Source of the DNA: Virgibacillus dokdonensis | GTDB taxonomy: Bacteria > Bacillota > Bacilli > Bacillales > Amphibacillaceae | Assembly (NCBI RefSeq): GCF_900166595.1 | Contig: NZ_LT745763.1 | Location: forward strand, 1,520,814 to 1,584,813 | DNA: 64,000 bases | Direction: 5' to 3' | Part shown: positions 36,547-45,385 of the stretch, piece after piece | How the letters are laid out: each line of letters begins with the position of its first letter | Numbering within the stretch: position 1 is the stretch's first letter | Position numbers and translations under genes: made by a program | Notes under the pieces: model-generated | The model's input: only the letters and a program-made list of their open reading frames with translations | The model's database searches: none | What the model was told of the DNA's origin: nothing

Positions 36547-37644
36547 CTAATCAACAATTATTAATTCCTTTGGAAATTGCGTTAAAACTTTTGGATCACT
36601 TTCTTTGATAAACAGCATATCTTCTATCCGTACACCTCCAATATTAGGTACGTAGATTCCTGGCTCAACAGTAAAGCACATATTTTCCTGCAATGGTAAC
36701 GTGTTATCACTATGCATAGATGGATATTCGTGAGTTTGAATACCTAAACCGTGCCCAATTCGATGTGTGAAATAGTCCCCATATCCATTTGAGTTTATTT
36801 CGTTTCGTGCGACTTGATCTAATTTCCCTACAGCAACACCTGCTTTTGCTGTTTCTATCGTTTTTTGTTGTGCATGTAACACATTGTTATAGATACGATC
36901 TTGTTCCTTGGTAATCGATTTAAAGGCAACTGTTCTTGTAATATCAGAACAATAACCTTCATATACAACGCCTAAGTCAAATAAAACCAAATCACCTTTA
37001 GTTATTTTTTTCAACGATGGGTTCCCATGAGGAGAGGCTGTTTTTGTACCTGATAGAACGATCGTGGAAAACGACATCGCTTGCACACCTTGTTTTTTTA
37101 GTTCAAATTCAATTTTAGCGACAATTTCTAATTCCGTTATCCCTTCCTTTATTGCCTCAACCCCTGTTTTTATACCAAAATCGGCAAGTTCTGCTGCTGT
37201 TTTAAGCCTTTTGTATTCATATTCGTTTTTAATAAGCCTTAATTGAGCTAATAACGCTTCAGCTTGTCTAATTTCTGTTTGTGGTAAAATCTGTTGCAGC
37301 ATAGTTTGACGGTCTAATGTAAAATGATTAAACTCCACACCAATTGTTTTCGGAATAGTTTCGTTTTGCTTTATTACTTTAGATAACATTTCCCAAGGGT
37401 TTTCGTGATCTTGATACGAAATAATAGAGTGTTTCCAACCTGCGTTTTTAGCATCTGCTTCCTCCATTGCAGGAAGGACGAGAATAGGGTCATCATGCTT
37501 ACGTAAATATACAGCAACTAGACGTTCATGTGGGTCAGTAAAGTAATTCGTTATGTAATATACATTTGCTGGTGACGTGATTAAAATACTTTCCATATGC
37601 TGCTGATCCATATGGTGTAAAAGTGTTTCGACTCTTTGTTCCAT
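36547..37644 (-). CDS. Xaa-Pro dipeptidase/aminopeptidase (M24 family)
   Basis: Cleaves dipeptides or peptides ending Xaa-Pro in the cytosol. 365 residues: N-terminal creatinase-like domain (about 1-130) and a pita-bread metallopeptidase domain (about 140-365). The five metal ligands are visible: Asp in LFDLGVVYEG, Asp in CSDITRT, His in HRIGHGLG, Glu in FTVEPGIY and Glu in VRIEDM. Relatives include PapA/PapB and PepQ; I cannot pick one. ATG is preceded by AAGGAGTG. It lies alone with a terminator after it. Confidence 0.93.
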   Translation of the reverse strand: MEQRVETLLHHMDQQHMESILITSPANVYYITNYFTDPHERLVAVYLRKHDDPILVLPAMEEADAKNAGWKHSIISYQDHENPWEMLSKVIKQNETIPKTIGVEFNHFTLDRQTMLQQILPQTEIRQAEALLAQLRLIKNEYEYKRLKTAAELADFGIKTGVEAIKEGITELEIVAKIEFELKKQGVQAMSFSTIVLSGTKTASPHGNPSLKKITKGDLVLFDLGVVYEGYCSDITRTVAFKSITKEQDRIYNNVLHAQQKTIETAKAGVAVGKLDQVARNEINSNGYGDYFTHRIGHGLGIQTHEYPSMHSDNTLPLQENMCFTVEPGIYVPNIGGVRIEDMLFIKESDPKVLTQFPKELIIVD

Positions 37645-37914
37645 GATTATAACACTCCTTTATTGTTTGTGTACTATTATAACAAAGATGGTTTTAAGAA
37701 AGGTGTGAAATGAATGGAGAATGTAACGTGTCACAAAATGTTCTCTATTAGAAAGGATAAGAATTTTTGGTTTAACGTCTAGGAAAAATAAAAGCTTGGC
37801 GACAAGCCAAGTTTTACTAAAAATTATTGCTCAAAGAAAAATTTATCGGATAGGAAGCTGTTTTAATTTACTTTAGGTCACACTTAGTTACCTAACAAAA
37901 GCTCCAGTTCAAAT
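37645..37914. other. Gap upstream of ytkL
   Basis: No gene. It holds a dispersed repeat copy (37744-37820); the rest is AT-rich and unremarkable. Confidence 0.4.
37744..37820 (+). repeat. Dispersed repeat, internally deleted copy
   Basis: Head and middle pieces are recognisable, about 20 bp around ACTACAGC are missing, and the hairpin CTTGGC-GACAA-GCCAAG (37795-37811) with TTTTACTA is intact. Confidence 0.65.
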
Positions 37915-37940
37915 GTGTAAAATATAATCCCTTAGGGTAT
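37915..37940 (+). promoter_or_regulatory. SigB promoter of ytkL
   Basis: GTGTAA (37915-37920), a 14-bp spacer and an exact GGGTAT (37935-37940). It closely fits the SigB consensus and indicates a general-stress role. Confidence 0.6.
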
Positions 37941-37956
37941 AAAACATATAGACAGG

Positions 37957-37967
37957 TTTGCTATAAT
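37957..37967 (+). promoter_or_regulatory. Second, SigA-like -10 upstream of ytkL
   Basis: TTTGCTATAAT: an extended -10 (TGC-TATAAT at 37962-37967) without a good -35, 30 bp before the start codon. Confidence 0.45.
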
Positions 37968-37997
37968 GAATCAAAATACTTGAAAGGAGAGGTTGTT

Positions 37998-38678
37998 GTG
38001 AAAATATCTTATCATGGTCATTCTGTTGTACAAGTTGAAACCGATGAGCACAACATATTGATTGACCCATTCATTTCAGGAAATGAGGCATGTGATTTAG
38101 ATGCTGAAACCGTTTCTCCAGATTACATTTTATTAACACATGGTCATAACGATCATGTGGGTGATACGATTTCGATTGCTAAGCGAACAAATGCAATGGT
38201 TATTGCGCCAAATGAATTAGCTGAATTTTTAGGAATAAAAGGTTTGCAAGTGCATCCAATGCATATCGGTGGGAAAAATAGCTTTGATTTCGGTACGGTA
38301 AAGTTTACACAAGCCTTCCACGGGTCAGCTTATACAGAAGAAGATGGCTCCATTGTTTATACTGGAATGCCCGCTGGTATATTACTTACTGTTGAAGGAA
38401 AAACCATTTACCATGCTGGAGATACAGGACTTTTCTCTGATTTAAAATTAATTGGTGAAATGAACGATATAGAGCTAGCATTTATTCCAATTGGGGATAA
38501 TTTTACGATGGGTCCAGAAGACGCTCTCATTGCTGCGAAATGGGTGGGGGCTAAAACAGTTGTGCCAATTCATTACAATACTTTCCCCGTTATTGAACAA
38601 GATGCAGCTGCTTTTGCAAAGCAAGTCGAGCCTGGTAATGGAAAGGTAATGAAGATTGGTGAAGCTTTACATCTGTAA
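37998..38678 (+). CDS. ytkL: Metallo-beta-lactamase-fold metal-dependent hydrolase YtkL
   Basis: 226 residues from GTG 37998, with AAAGGAGAGG upstream. Metal site: [12 protein letters not shown] (HxHxDH), then [18 protein letters not shown] (the Asp ligand) and PIHYNTFP (final His). It belongs to the UPF0173 group close to UlaG-type hydrolases; the substrate is unknown. Between two unrelated genes, with a SigB-like promoter and its own terminator. Confidence 0.93.
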   Translation: MKISYHGHSVVQVETDEHNILIDPFISGNEACDLDAETVSPDYILLTHGHNDHVGDTISIAKRTNAMVIAPNELAEFLGIKGLQVHPMHIGGKNSFDFGTVKFTQAFHGSAYTEEDGSIVYTGMPAGILLTVEGKTIYHAGDTGLFSDLKLIGEMNDIELAFIPIGDNFTMGPEDALIAAKWVGAKTVVPIHYNTFPVIEQDAAAFAKQVEPGNGKVMKIGEALHL

Positions 38679-38695
38679 TCGTTACAAGTCAACAG

Positions 38696-38722
38696 CCGTG
38701 GGTCCTCTACCCACGGTCTTTA
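38696..38722 (+). terminator. Terminator of ytkL
   Basis: CCGTGGGT (38696-38703) pairs perfectly with ACCCACGG (38709-38716), then TCTTTAT. Confidence 0.75.
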
Positions 38723-39092
38723 TAACTCCCTTTGGTCAAGACCTCGTCTTAAACCTCTTTACACTCAACATAAGATTTCTGTAAAGTCTTTATAACCCAC
38801 TCAAATGTATAGTCAAAATGAAATAAAAATCCCCCGCTTAGTTATTGGTTTTAACTCCAGTGAAAAAACAATCTCATGTTTTGGTAGAAGTTTTTCTAAA
38901 AGCCCGACGTTCTTGAAGAAAACTCTTATATCAACTATAAATTTCAACAAATCTACGCCAAATTGTACGCTATGTTTAAAAGTGGTTCGTATAAAGTGCG
39001 TATTTCTTCTTAAGAAAAAATACCACTTTTTACATAAAATACACGAAAAATATAGGCGGAAAACTTGGTTTATTATTCAAGGAGATGATGTA
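38723..39092. other. Gap upstream of the prepilin peptidase gene
   Basis: The frame from 38805 is open but has no start signal or family resemblance before 39093. AAAAGTGGT (38978-38986) pairs with ACCACTTTT (39022-39030) around an AT-rich loop, and Ts follow, giving a terminator-like structure 60 bp before the start. Confidence 0.45.
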
Positions 39093-39857
39093 GTGGAAAT
39101 AGTTCGACTGTTATTTTTCTCATTAAGCGGTTTTATATTTGGATCTTTCTTTGTTGTTGTTGGTCTTCGTTTGCCGAAGCAGCAGCCGTTTACAACAGAG
39201 CGATCATGCTGTCCCAATTGTTGTATAAGGCTAAGCTGGTTTGAATTAATTCCTGTTTTATCCTATGCTTTTTTAAAACGTAGTTGCAGACATTGTAAAA
39301 ATAAAATTTCCTCCATATATCCTATCATTGAAATATTGACTGCAGCCATGTTTACGATAAGCTATTCTATCATTGGTTGGAACCCGGAATTAGTTGTTGC
39401 TTTATTAGTTAGCTCATTACTTATCATTTGCCTCGTATCTGATATTTTCTACATGGTTATTCCCAATCAGTTACTATTATTTTTTCTTCCAGTGTTTATG
39501 TTGTTGCGTGTCCTAGAGCCGCTAGATCCTTGGTGGGATACATTTCAAGGTGGGCTAGTAGGTTTGCTTATCCCGTTATTGGTGGTTATTGTAAGCCACG
39601 GCGGGATGGGAATGGGGGATGTGAAATTATTTGGATTACTTGGCATCGTGTTAGGTACTACCAACCTTGTTCTCAGTTTCGTCCTTGCAAGTATTATTGG
39701 ATCAATCATTGGTTTAGTGTTACTAGCATATAATCAAATAAGCTTAGGTAAGCCAACACCATTTGCTCCTTATATAGTAATCGGGACATGGATTGCTTAT
39801 TTCTATGGAGATGCGATGATACATTGGTATATGACACGTTTTTTTACGCTACATTAA
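39093..39857 (+). CDS. comC: Type IV prepilin peptidase (A24 family, ComC-like)
   Basis: Cleaves and N-methylates type IV prepilin-like proteins, such as the ComG pseudopilins for DNA uptake. 254 residues, about eight membrane helices. CPNCCIRLSWFELIPVLSYA then RSCRHCK gives the Zn-binding CxxC pair typical of bifunctional members; the catalytic Asp residues are in CLVSDIFYMVIP and GMGMGDVKLFG. GTG 39093 is chosen since AAGGAG lies 8 nt upstream. Only the peptidase is in the window, not the pilin genes. comC is by homology to the Bacillus gene. Confidence 0.9.
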   Translation: MEIVRLLFFSLSGFIFGSFFVVVGLRLPKQQPFTTERSCCPNCCIRLSWFELIPVLSYAFLKRSCRHCKNKISSIYPIIEILTAAMFTISYSIIGWNPELVVALLVSSLLIICLVSDIFYMVIPNQLLLFFLPVFMLLRVLEPLDPWWDTFQGGLVGLLIPLLVVIVSHGGMGMGDVKLFGLLGIVLGTTNLVLSFVLASIIGSIIGLVLLAYNQISLGKPTPFAPYIVIGTWIAYFYGDAMIHWYMTRFFTLH

Positions 39858-39898
39858 ACGGTAGCTAAAGGTCTAAAACGATGAAAGGAGGAAAATAA

Positions 39899-40129
39899 AT
39901 GAAAGGACAGTATGCGCTTTTAAGAATCTTGATTGCTGGATTTTTGTTATACGTAGCTTGGCCATTTATACCACAAAGTGTCACTTCTATTGAGCAATTG
40001 TTTTGGGGGAGTTGGCTATTCTTATTTTTGCTTGTAATTGGTGCAAATAGCGCTTCTTTATTACAAATAATTCAGCCTCCAATAATGGAACAGAAAAGAG
40101 AAAAACAGCGAAAAACCTATAATCATTGA
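39899..40129 (+). CDS. Small two-helix membrane protein of unknown function
   Basis: 76 residues: membrane segments at about 7-26 and 37-58, a basic tail (EKQRKTYNH). AAAGGAGG precedes the ATG at good distance. It lies 41 bp after the prepilin peptidase gene and is likely transcribed with it. I do not recognise a family. Confidence 0.65.
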   Translation: MKGQYALLRILIAGFLLYVAWPFIPQSVTSIEQLFWGSWLFLFLLVIGANSASLLQIIQPPIMEQKREKQRKTYNH

Positions 40130-40201
40130 GTTTCTATAAGATCAACTGTATAATAAATGGTAAATAATTTATTAGTACAGTTGAAAGATGGTGTATGTGC
40201 C

Positions 40202-41509
40202 ATGAAAAGTAAACATGAACAAATTATCGAGCATATTCATTCTTTAGACGTAGGTCATAAAATTTCAGTTAGACAAATTGCTAAAGATTTGCACGTGAGT
40301 GATGGAACAGCTTATCGTGCCATTAAAGATGCAGAAAATAAAGGACTCGTTAGTACGATAGAACGTGTAGGCACAATCCGAATTGAACAAAAGAAAAAAG
40401 ATAATTTTGAACAATTGACTTTTGCTGAATTGATCAATATTGTAGAAGGGCATGTTCTAGGCGGAAGAGAAGGGTTACACAAAACTTTAAATAAATTTGT
40501 TATAGGAGCCATGCAGCTAGAAGACATGATGCGATATACAGAGGCAGATGCCTTGTTAATTGTAGGTAACCGTACAAAAGCACATGAACTAGCTATTAAA
40601 GAAGGAGCCGCAGTCTTAATTACGGGAGGCTTTGATACGACAGAAGACATAAAAAGGTTGGCCGATGAAAGAAAATTGCCTATCATTTCAACCAGTTATG
40701 ATACATTTACGGTAGCTGCAATGATAAATAGAGCGATCTATGACCAATTAATAAAAAAGGAAATTGTGTTGGTAGAGGATATTTATACACCTTATGAAAA
40801 AGCTTTTTACCTAAAAGAAGGTAACGAGGTAGAGGATTGGTATGCCTTAAATAATTATTCAAAGCATACGCGTTTTCCGGTTGTAGACGATCGGAGGAGG
40901 GTTTTAGGTATCGTCACGTCAAAGGATGTGGTTGGGAAATCGAATGATACTTCCATTAGTAAGGTGATGAGTAAACAGCCTAAAACCGTCCAAACGAATA
41001 TTTCTTTAGCTTCTGTCGCTCACCTAATGGTATGGGAAGGAATTGAAGTGATCCCTGTAACAGATGAGCAAAATCATTTACAGGGAATAATATCTAGGCA
41101 AGACGTATTAAAAGCGCTTCAACAAAATCAACGTCAACCCCAGATTGGTGAGACGATTGATGATATTGTGTCGCGAAACATAGTAGAATCAGAGAGTGAA
41201 CCCGGTGTTTTTGAAACGAAAGTTGCCCCGCAAATGACTAATCAACTCGGAACATTGTCAAGTGGTGTTTGTACAGCTTTAATGACAGAAGCGAGCAGGA
41301 GATTATTGCTACAGGATAAAAAAGGAGACTTAGTAGCCGAAAATTTAACGATTTATTTTATTAAGCCCCTGCAAATTGATAGCACGTTACGTATCAAGCC
41401 TAAATTATTAGAAATTGGTAGAGTGTATGCTAAGATTGATATTGAAGTATATGAGGAACAGCAACTTGCCAGTAAAGGATTATTAATGGCTCAATTAATG
41501 AATCGTTAA
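40202..41509 (+). CDS. ytoI: DRTGG/CBS/hotdog-domain regulator YtoI
   Basis: 435 residues from ATG 40202 with only a weak AGATGGTG before it; the ATG at 40157 gives a non-conserved prefix. Order: an N-terminal winged-helix (about 10-60, ISVRQIAKDLHVSDGTAYRA), DRTGG domain (about 70-185), two CBS domains (about 195-310) and a hotdog thioesterase-like domain (about 330-435, with FIKPLQIDSTLRIKP). Probably a sensor of nucleotides or acyl-CoA that controls transcription; its targets are unknown. ytpI lies convergent beyond the terminator. Confidence 0.92.
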   Translation: MKSKHEQIIEHIHSLDVGHKISVRQIAKDLHVSDGTAYRAIKDAENKGLVSTIERVGTIRIEQKKKDNFEQLTFAELINIVEGHVLGGREGLHKTLNKFVIGAMQLEDMMRYTEADALLIVGNRTKAHELAIKEGAAVLITGGFDTTEDIKRLADERKLPIISTSYDTFTVAAMINRAIYDQLIKKEIVLVEDIYTPYEKAFYLKEGNEVEDWYALNNYSKHTRFPVVDDRRRVLGIVTSKDVVGKSNDTSISKVMSKQPKTVQTNISLASVAHLMVWEGIEVIPVTDEQNHLQGIISRQDVLKALQQNQRQPQIGETIDDIVSRNIVESESEPGVFETKVAPQMTNQLGTLSSGVCTALMTEASRRLLLQDKKGDLVAENLTIYFIKPLQIDSTLRIKPKLLEIGRVYAKIDIEVYEEQQLASKGLLMAQLMNR

Positions 41510-41548
41510 CTTTATAACATACTGCAAGTCTTCTGATCCAAACAATAA

Positions 41549-41698
41549 TATGTATATTGGACAAGTTTAAATCATGCAGCAGCACCAAACGCCTCTTTTT
41601 GGAACAAGCTTTTCGGTCATAAATATGGACTACGAACAACCAGTGTGGTTAAAAAAGAGAGAGATTCTCACTTTAAGCTAGATAATAAAAGTGGATGA
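41549..41698 (+). pseudogene. Possible protein-end relic upstream of the ytoI terminator
   Basis: After a TAA (41546) a 49-codon frame reads SLNHAAAPNASFWNKLFGHK and on to a TGA. Composition looks protein-like but there is no start codon or ribosome binding site, so if real it is the end of a lost gene. Low certainty. Confidence 0.25.
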
Positions 41699-41724
41699 GG
41701 CAATAAATACTTTCTGCCTCATCC
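41693..41724. terminator. Bidirectional terminator between ytoI and ytpI
   Basis: GGATGAGGCA (41693-41702) pairs perfectly with TGCCTCATCC (41715-41724); T/A-rich flanks lie on both sides. Confidence 0.75.
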
Positions 41725-41781
41725 AAAATTTACATAGACTAGTGTAAAGTCGCAACAGTAGCTAACGATGGTTAACGTAAA

Positions 41782-42078
41782 TCATTGGGACATGTTTAAT
41801 CGCTTCCATTCACTTTTATAATGTTTAACTTCTTTGATTCCTCGACTAATAAGGGGAATAGCAAAAACAAGAAATACAATTCCAACGAATAGTGAAATAC
41901 GTGTTTCGTAATAAATGTATTGATTAATCGTAAAGGCTACGAGGAAGCTACCTAAACAAATACGTGATTTTGCGTTAAAATAAGCTTGTTTTAAGCCGTC
42001 TTTGGTGTTTAAAATAGCTACTTTGTAATAAATCCAAAGCACAAATGCTGTGACGGTAATTACTGCAAAAATAAACAT
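41782..42078 (-). CDS. ytpI: YtpI-like membrane protein
   Basis: 98 residues from ATG 42078 (AGGGAG 8 nt upstream; the two ATGs further upstream lack one). Three membrane segments at about 2-22, 40-58 and 63-83, with the start MFIFAVITVTAFVLWIYYKV and the KSRICLGSFLVAFTINQY segment that B. subtilis YtpI family members share. Function unknown. Divergent from nrnA, as in B. subtilis. Confidence 0.85.
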   Translation of the reverse strand: MFIFAVITVTAFVLWIYYKVAILNTKDGLKQAYFNAKSRICLGSFLVAFTINQYIYYETRISLFVGIVFLVFAIPLISRGIKEVKHYKSEWKRLNMSQ

Positions 42079-42235
42079 ATAACTTCTCCCTTCATTCATG
42101 TTCAACAAATCTTATTGTGGTTTGTAATGTATATGTAGTGCAGTTGAATCTAAGATTAGATTCTTTGTCCATTTTACCTTTTATAAAAAAAAATTTCTAC
42201 AGATAGACAAAATCATTTTCTAGTAGGTGATCTTT

Positions 42236-43177
42236 TTGAAGAATATATTAGCGTTAATTCAACAATATTCTACCGTTATCATTCATCGACATGTGCGACC
42301 AGACCCTGATGCAATTGGCTCTCAAGTGGGGTTAAAGGAATTAGTTAAGCATTCTTTTCCTGATAAAGAAGTTTATGCAGTCGGAGAAGAAGAAGCTTCT
42401 TTATCCTTTTTGGCAAAAATGGATATAATCTCTGATGAACAATATGAAGGTGCGCTTGTTGTTGTATGTGATACAGCAAATAGGGAACGGATTTCTGATC
42501 AGCGATTTACTTTAGGAGACAAGATTATTAAAATTGATCACCATCCGAATGTCGATGAATATGGAGACATACAATGGGTGGATACAAAAGCAAGCTCTAC
42601 AAGCGAAATGATTTACGAACTTTATACATCTTCTGAAAATAACAGATTTACACTTACGGATGATGTTGCCCGTCTGTTGTATGCTGGCATTGTAGGAGAT
42701 ACAGGAAGATTTTTATATCCAAGTACTACGGAGAAGACATTTAAAGCTGCTGCGGAGCTGATTACGCATCACTTTGACCGTTCTGTTATATACGACAATT
42801 TGTATAGCATGCAACACAATTTAGTCAAATTGAAAGGATACATATACCAACAATTTTATATAGATGACACTGGAATGGCTTATGTAAAATTAACCAAAGA
42901 GTTATTGCGACAATACGGTATTGATCCAAATGAAACGAGTCAGTTGGTTAGTACTTTGGGAGATGTGAAGGGGATTGTTGCATGGGTTGTTTTTGTTGAA
43001 GAAGAAAAAAGCATTCGCGTTCGATTAAGGTCTAAAGGGCCAAGCATTAATGAATTAGCAACCAAGTACAATGGTGGCGGTCATCCAATGGCCTCTGGTG
43101 CGACTGTAATAACGTGGGAAGAGGCAGATCAAGTAATTGCTGATTTACAGATGATAGTGGAAGCTTACGAAGCGTAG
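42236..43177 (+). CDS. nrnA: Oligoribonuclease/pAp phosphatase NrnA
   Basis: Degrades short RNA (nanoRNA) and dephosphorylates pAp (cytosol). 313 residues, the size of B. subtilis NrnA (YtqI). DHH domain with HRHVRPDPDAIGS, VVVCDTANRERI and KIDHHPNVDEYGD, then the DHHA1 domain ending in KYNGGGHPMASGA (the GGGH motif). The start is TTG at 42236, 5-11 nt after AGGTGAT; the GTG at 42227 would include that site. Confidence 0.95.
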   Translation: MKNILALIQQYSTVIIHRHVRPDPDAIGSQVGLKELVKHSFPDKEVYAVGEEEASLSFLAKMDIISDEQYEGALVVVCDTANRERISDQRFTLGDKIIKIDHHPNVDEYGDIQWVDTKASSTSEMIYELYTSSENNRFTLTDDVARLLYAGIVGDTGRFLYPSTTEKTFKAAAELITHHFDRSVIYDNLYSMQHNLVKLKGYIYQQFYIDDTGMAYVKLTKELLRQYGIDPNETSQLVSTLGDVKGIVAWVVFVEEEKSIRVRLRSKGPSINELATKYNGGGHPMASGATVITWEEADQVIADLQMIVEAYEA

Positions 43178-43224
43178 CATTATTAGGAAGAGAAGTGTTA
43201 GTAAGGCACTGGAAATAAAGAAAC

Positions 43225-43249
43225 AGAAGGGGGAGTTGCATCCCCTTCT
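43225..43249 (+). terminator. Hairpin after nrnA
   Basis: AGAAGGGG (43225-43232) pairs with CCCCTTCT (43242-43249). The T-run is missing, so terminator function is uncertain. Confidence 0.45.
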
Positions 43250-43337
43250 CAAATATCCCGCTTGCGAAGCGCATGTAATGCGATATTAGAGTGGGTTTTT
43301 ATGAATACCAAGTTTTGAGAGGGTTATACATTCTAAT

Positions 43338-43535
43338 TTAGGAAGTTTTACTCCTGTTCTTTGGTATAAACCAGCAACCAGAAGCAGTTTCTTCACAGAT
43401 TACTTCTAAATGCTCTTTTTCAATATCTCGCTTTATTAATCGAATTAATTCTTGAGATTCTGCAAATGCAGAATCACCTTGTTTCAAACGTGCTATTTTT
43501 TCATCTCTTTGTTGTCTGCGGCTTATTACCCACAT
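43338..43535 (-). CDS. Small conserved-looking protein of unknown function
   Basis: 65 residues, hydrophilic, with a long helical stretch of about residues 5-40 (RQQRDEKIARLKQGDSAFAE) and a C-terminal strand EVICEETASGCWFIPK. AAAGGAG lies 10 nt before the ATG. Two cysteines, no membrane helix. I do not recognise a family. It is convergent with nrnA. Confidence 0.6.
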   Translation of the reverse strand: MWVISRRQQRDEKIARLKQGDSAFAESQELIRLIKRDIEKEHLEVICEETASGCWFIPKNRSKTS

Positions 43536-43877
43536 GTTTCATCAACTCCTTTCTATACTCATTAGCTAGAAACGACAGATGGCTCTGTAATATATAATTT
43601 TTGAATATAAACGGGAATAAAAATGTTTACTTACTATAAGTATAAACGATTATTATGTTAAACATGAACAATTTTCCGATATTTCATAAAACGTTCAAAA
43701 AATGCATATGATGTAGTTCTAGTGATTACTACATACTTCGTATAAGGTTGACGCTTTTTTTGCATGAAACAAATAGCCAAGTTTTTCGGAACAAGCGCGC
43801 GAAGATAAAAGAAATCCTCAAGCCTTTTATTGAATTCTAAAAATAGCTATTTTCCAATAGCTAGAAGGAGGATGATT
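43536..43877. other. Gap between two small genes
   Basis: Contains a decayed dispersed repeat (43740-43788), an inverted repeat TGTAGT/ACTACA (43712-43733) and, just before the next gene, ATAGCTATTTTCCAATAGCT. No gene seen. Confidence 0.4.
43740..43788 (+). repeat. Decayed dispersed repeat
   Basis: Matches the family tail (ATAGCCAAGTTTTTC) with a degraded middle (GTATAAGGTTGACGC); the left hairpin arm is lost. Confidence 0.4.
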
Positions 43878-44057
43878 ATGAATTTTAAAGTGTATGGTGG
43901 AGCGTCTGTTTTTGCTTTTGCAATTATCATTATTTACAGTTTAGTTTCTTGCTTATTTTATGATAAAGTAAATTGGATACAGGTCATATTATCTGGTATC
44001 GTTGCTTTTTGCTTATTTACAATCAGTTTATACATTGTGCAAAAATTGCATGAATAA
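43878..44057 (+). CDS. Small two-helix membrane protein of unknown function
   Basis: 59 residues with membrane segments at about 8-27 and 34-55. AAGGAGGA (43865-43872) sets the ATG at 43878; the frame upstream to 43830 lacks a start signal. I do not recognise a family. Confidence 0.55.
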   Translation: MNFKVYGGASVFAFAIIIIYSLVSCLFYDKVNWIQVILSGIVAFCLFTISLYIVQKLHE

Positions 44058-44181
44058 AAGCAATTTCCTTTTTGAAAGGGATTCTTTTGATCATATCGTC
44101 CATGTTTTATGGAAGCCGTTTCTTATAAAGAGTAATATTCCTTCAATTTCACATACTTTATAAGAGGTACTATTAGTCTAG

Positions 44182-44685
44182 CTATGCTGAACGTTTGGCA
44201 TTAGCCATTATTTTGATATTATTAGAGATAATGAGTTTGTTAACGGAAAGAGTGTAATCAAACTCTTCAACAGTAAATGTTTTATTTTCTAATGAAGCTA
44301 CAATTAAGCTATCACTTTCAGCAATTATAGATAAATCTTTCCCTATAATATGTTTTAATTCCTCTTGTACCAGTTCTTCTAATTTACCTGCAATTAAGCG
44401 ATCTATTCGTAATTCTTCTGTATTTTCGACCGTAAATGAGATGGATTCAATAGCAACTTGCTTTACTGATTTTTCATTAAGTTCGTCATTATCGGCAAGA
44501 AGTGATTCATTTTGATTCCTTAATTGACTTATTTCACTTTGCATATGATTCGTTCGGATAATTAGATCTTCATACATTGTTCCGTACATATAAAGCAAGA
44601 TACAATAGGCTATTACCCCTCCAACCATTACTCCTACAAAAAAACGTTGCCATGTCACTTTTTTATGATATGGAGGAATGTGCAT
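44182..44685 (-). CDS. ytrI: Sporulation membrane protein YtrI
   Basis: 167 residues from ATG 44685 (GGAGG about 10 nt upstream): basic N-terminus, one membrane helix (about 16-37, FFVGVMVGGVIAYCILLYMY), a coiled-coil stretch (about 45-75) and a beta-rich C-terminal domain. B. subtilis ytrI mutants sporulate poorly; no biochemical role is known. The ATG overlaps the ytrH stop by 1 nt (TAATG), showing a two-gene operon. Confidence 0.88.
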   Translation of the reverse strand: MHIPPYHKKVTWQRFFVGVMVGGVIAYCILLYMYGTMYEDLIIRTNHMQSEISQLRNQNESLLADNDELNEKSVKQVAIESISFTVENTEELRIDRLIAGKLEELVQEELKHIIGKDLSIIAESDSLIVASLENKTFTVEEFDYTLSVNKLIISNNIKIMANAKRSA

Positions 44686-45026
44686 TATGCTATATCCTCC
44701 TGTGTTAACCAATTCAGAAGTAAAATAGCTGTTTTTACTCCTCCCATTGCAGATAGGATAAATAACGCTTGTTTAAATAAGTCCATGGTAGAGCCGTCAT
44801 AAATGCCTCTTTCAAAATTTGCTATTGCATCAAATGTTCCTCCAATAGCTGCTACGATAGCCCATATTCTTAACTGCACTGCGATTCGCCCGATCTCTGT
44901 TAACGGCGCGTTTCCTGTAATAAATGCACCTACACTTCCGAGGATGGATCCGCCAATAACTACGCCAAAAGCTATAAAATAACAATGAATAAATGTTTCA
45001 AAAAAGCGTTCTTCCATGTTTATCAT
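44685..45026 (-). CDS. ytrH: Sporulation membrane protein YtrH
   Basis: 113 residues from ATG 45026 (MINMEERFF), with GAGG 5-6 nt upstream; ATG 45017 is the alternative. Three membrane segments at about 8-28, 45-60 and 85-103. FIHCYFIAFGVVIGGSILGS is the recognisable start. Partner of YtrI in sporulation of B. subtilis. The operon lies divergent from dnaE as in B. subtilis; no clear SigE promoter was identified. Confidence 0.87.
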   Translation of the reverse strand: MINMEERFFETFIHCYFIAFGVVIGGSILGSVGAFITGNAPLTEIGRIAVQLRIWAIVAAIGGTFDAIANFERGIYDGSTMDLFKQALFILSAMGGVKTAILLLNWLTQEDIA

Positions 45027-45151
45027 TTCCCCCTCTTTGTTTCTCCTCCATATAACGTAACGCGATTTTTTTATAAAAAATGAATAGATAGTAAAGCATA
45101 TGCTTATAGATTGTGGATAAATCATGAAAATTGTAAAAGGTTGTCTTTTTT

Positions 45152-45213
45152 GCACTATAGGAACGTATAAGGTTTTTTGGTTTATAGCTGATGCTTGTCA
45201 AAGAGCTAAGTTA
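45152..45213 (+). repeat. Dispersed repeat copy upstream of dnaE
   Basis: ACTATAGGAACGTATAAGG and GGTTTATAG match head and middle; the tail is degraded (GCTTGTCAAAGAGCTAAG) and no longer a perfect hairpin. Confidence 0.5.
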
Positions 45214-45385
45214 GTGCTTGTAACCAAAACGCTAATGTCTGTTGTTTTCTACTTATAGGAATGGTATATTTGCTACTATATATTTATGAAACAATAGAAC
45301 AAGTTATGCTAACCGCGGCTTTTCCTTATGCACGTTCTTCATTGATTGATATAATATGGGATAGAGCATGTGAAGGTGGGATACA

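Noticed and set aside
38805..39092. N-terminal extension of the prepilin peptidase
   Set aside because: No start signal, not membrane-like, and a hairpin lies within it; GTG 39093 has a good AAGGAG.
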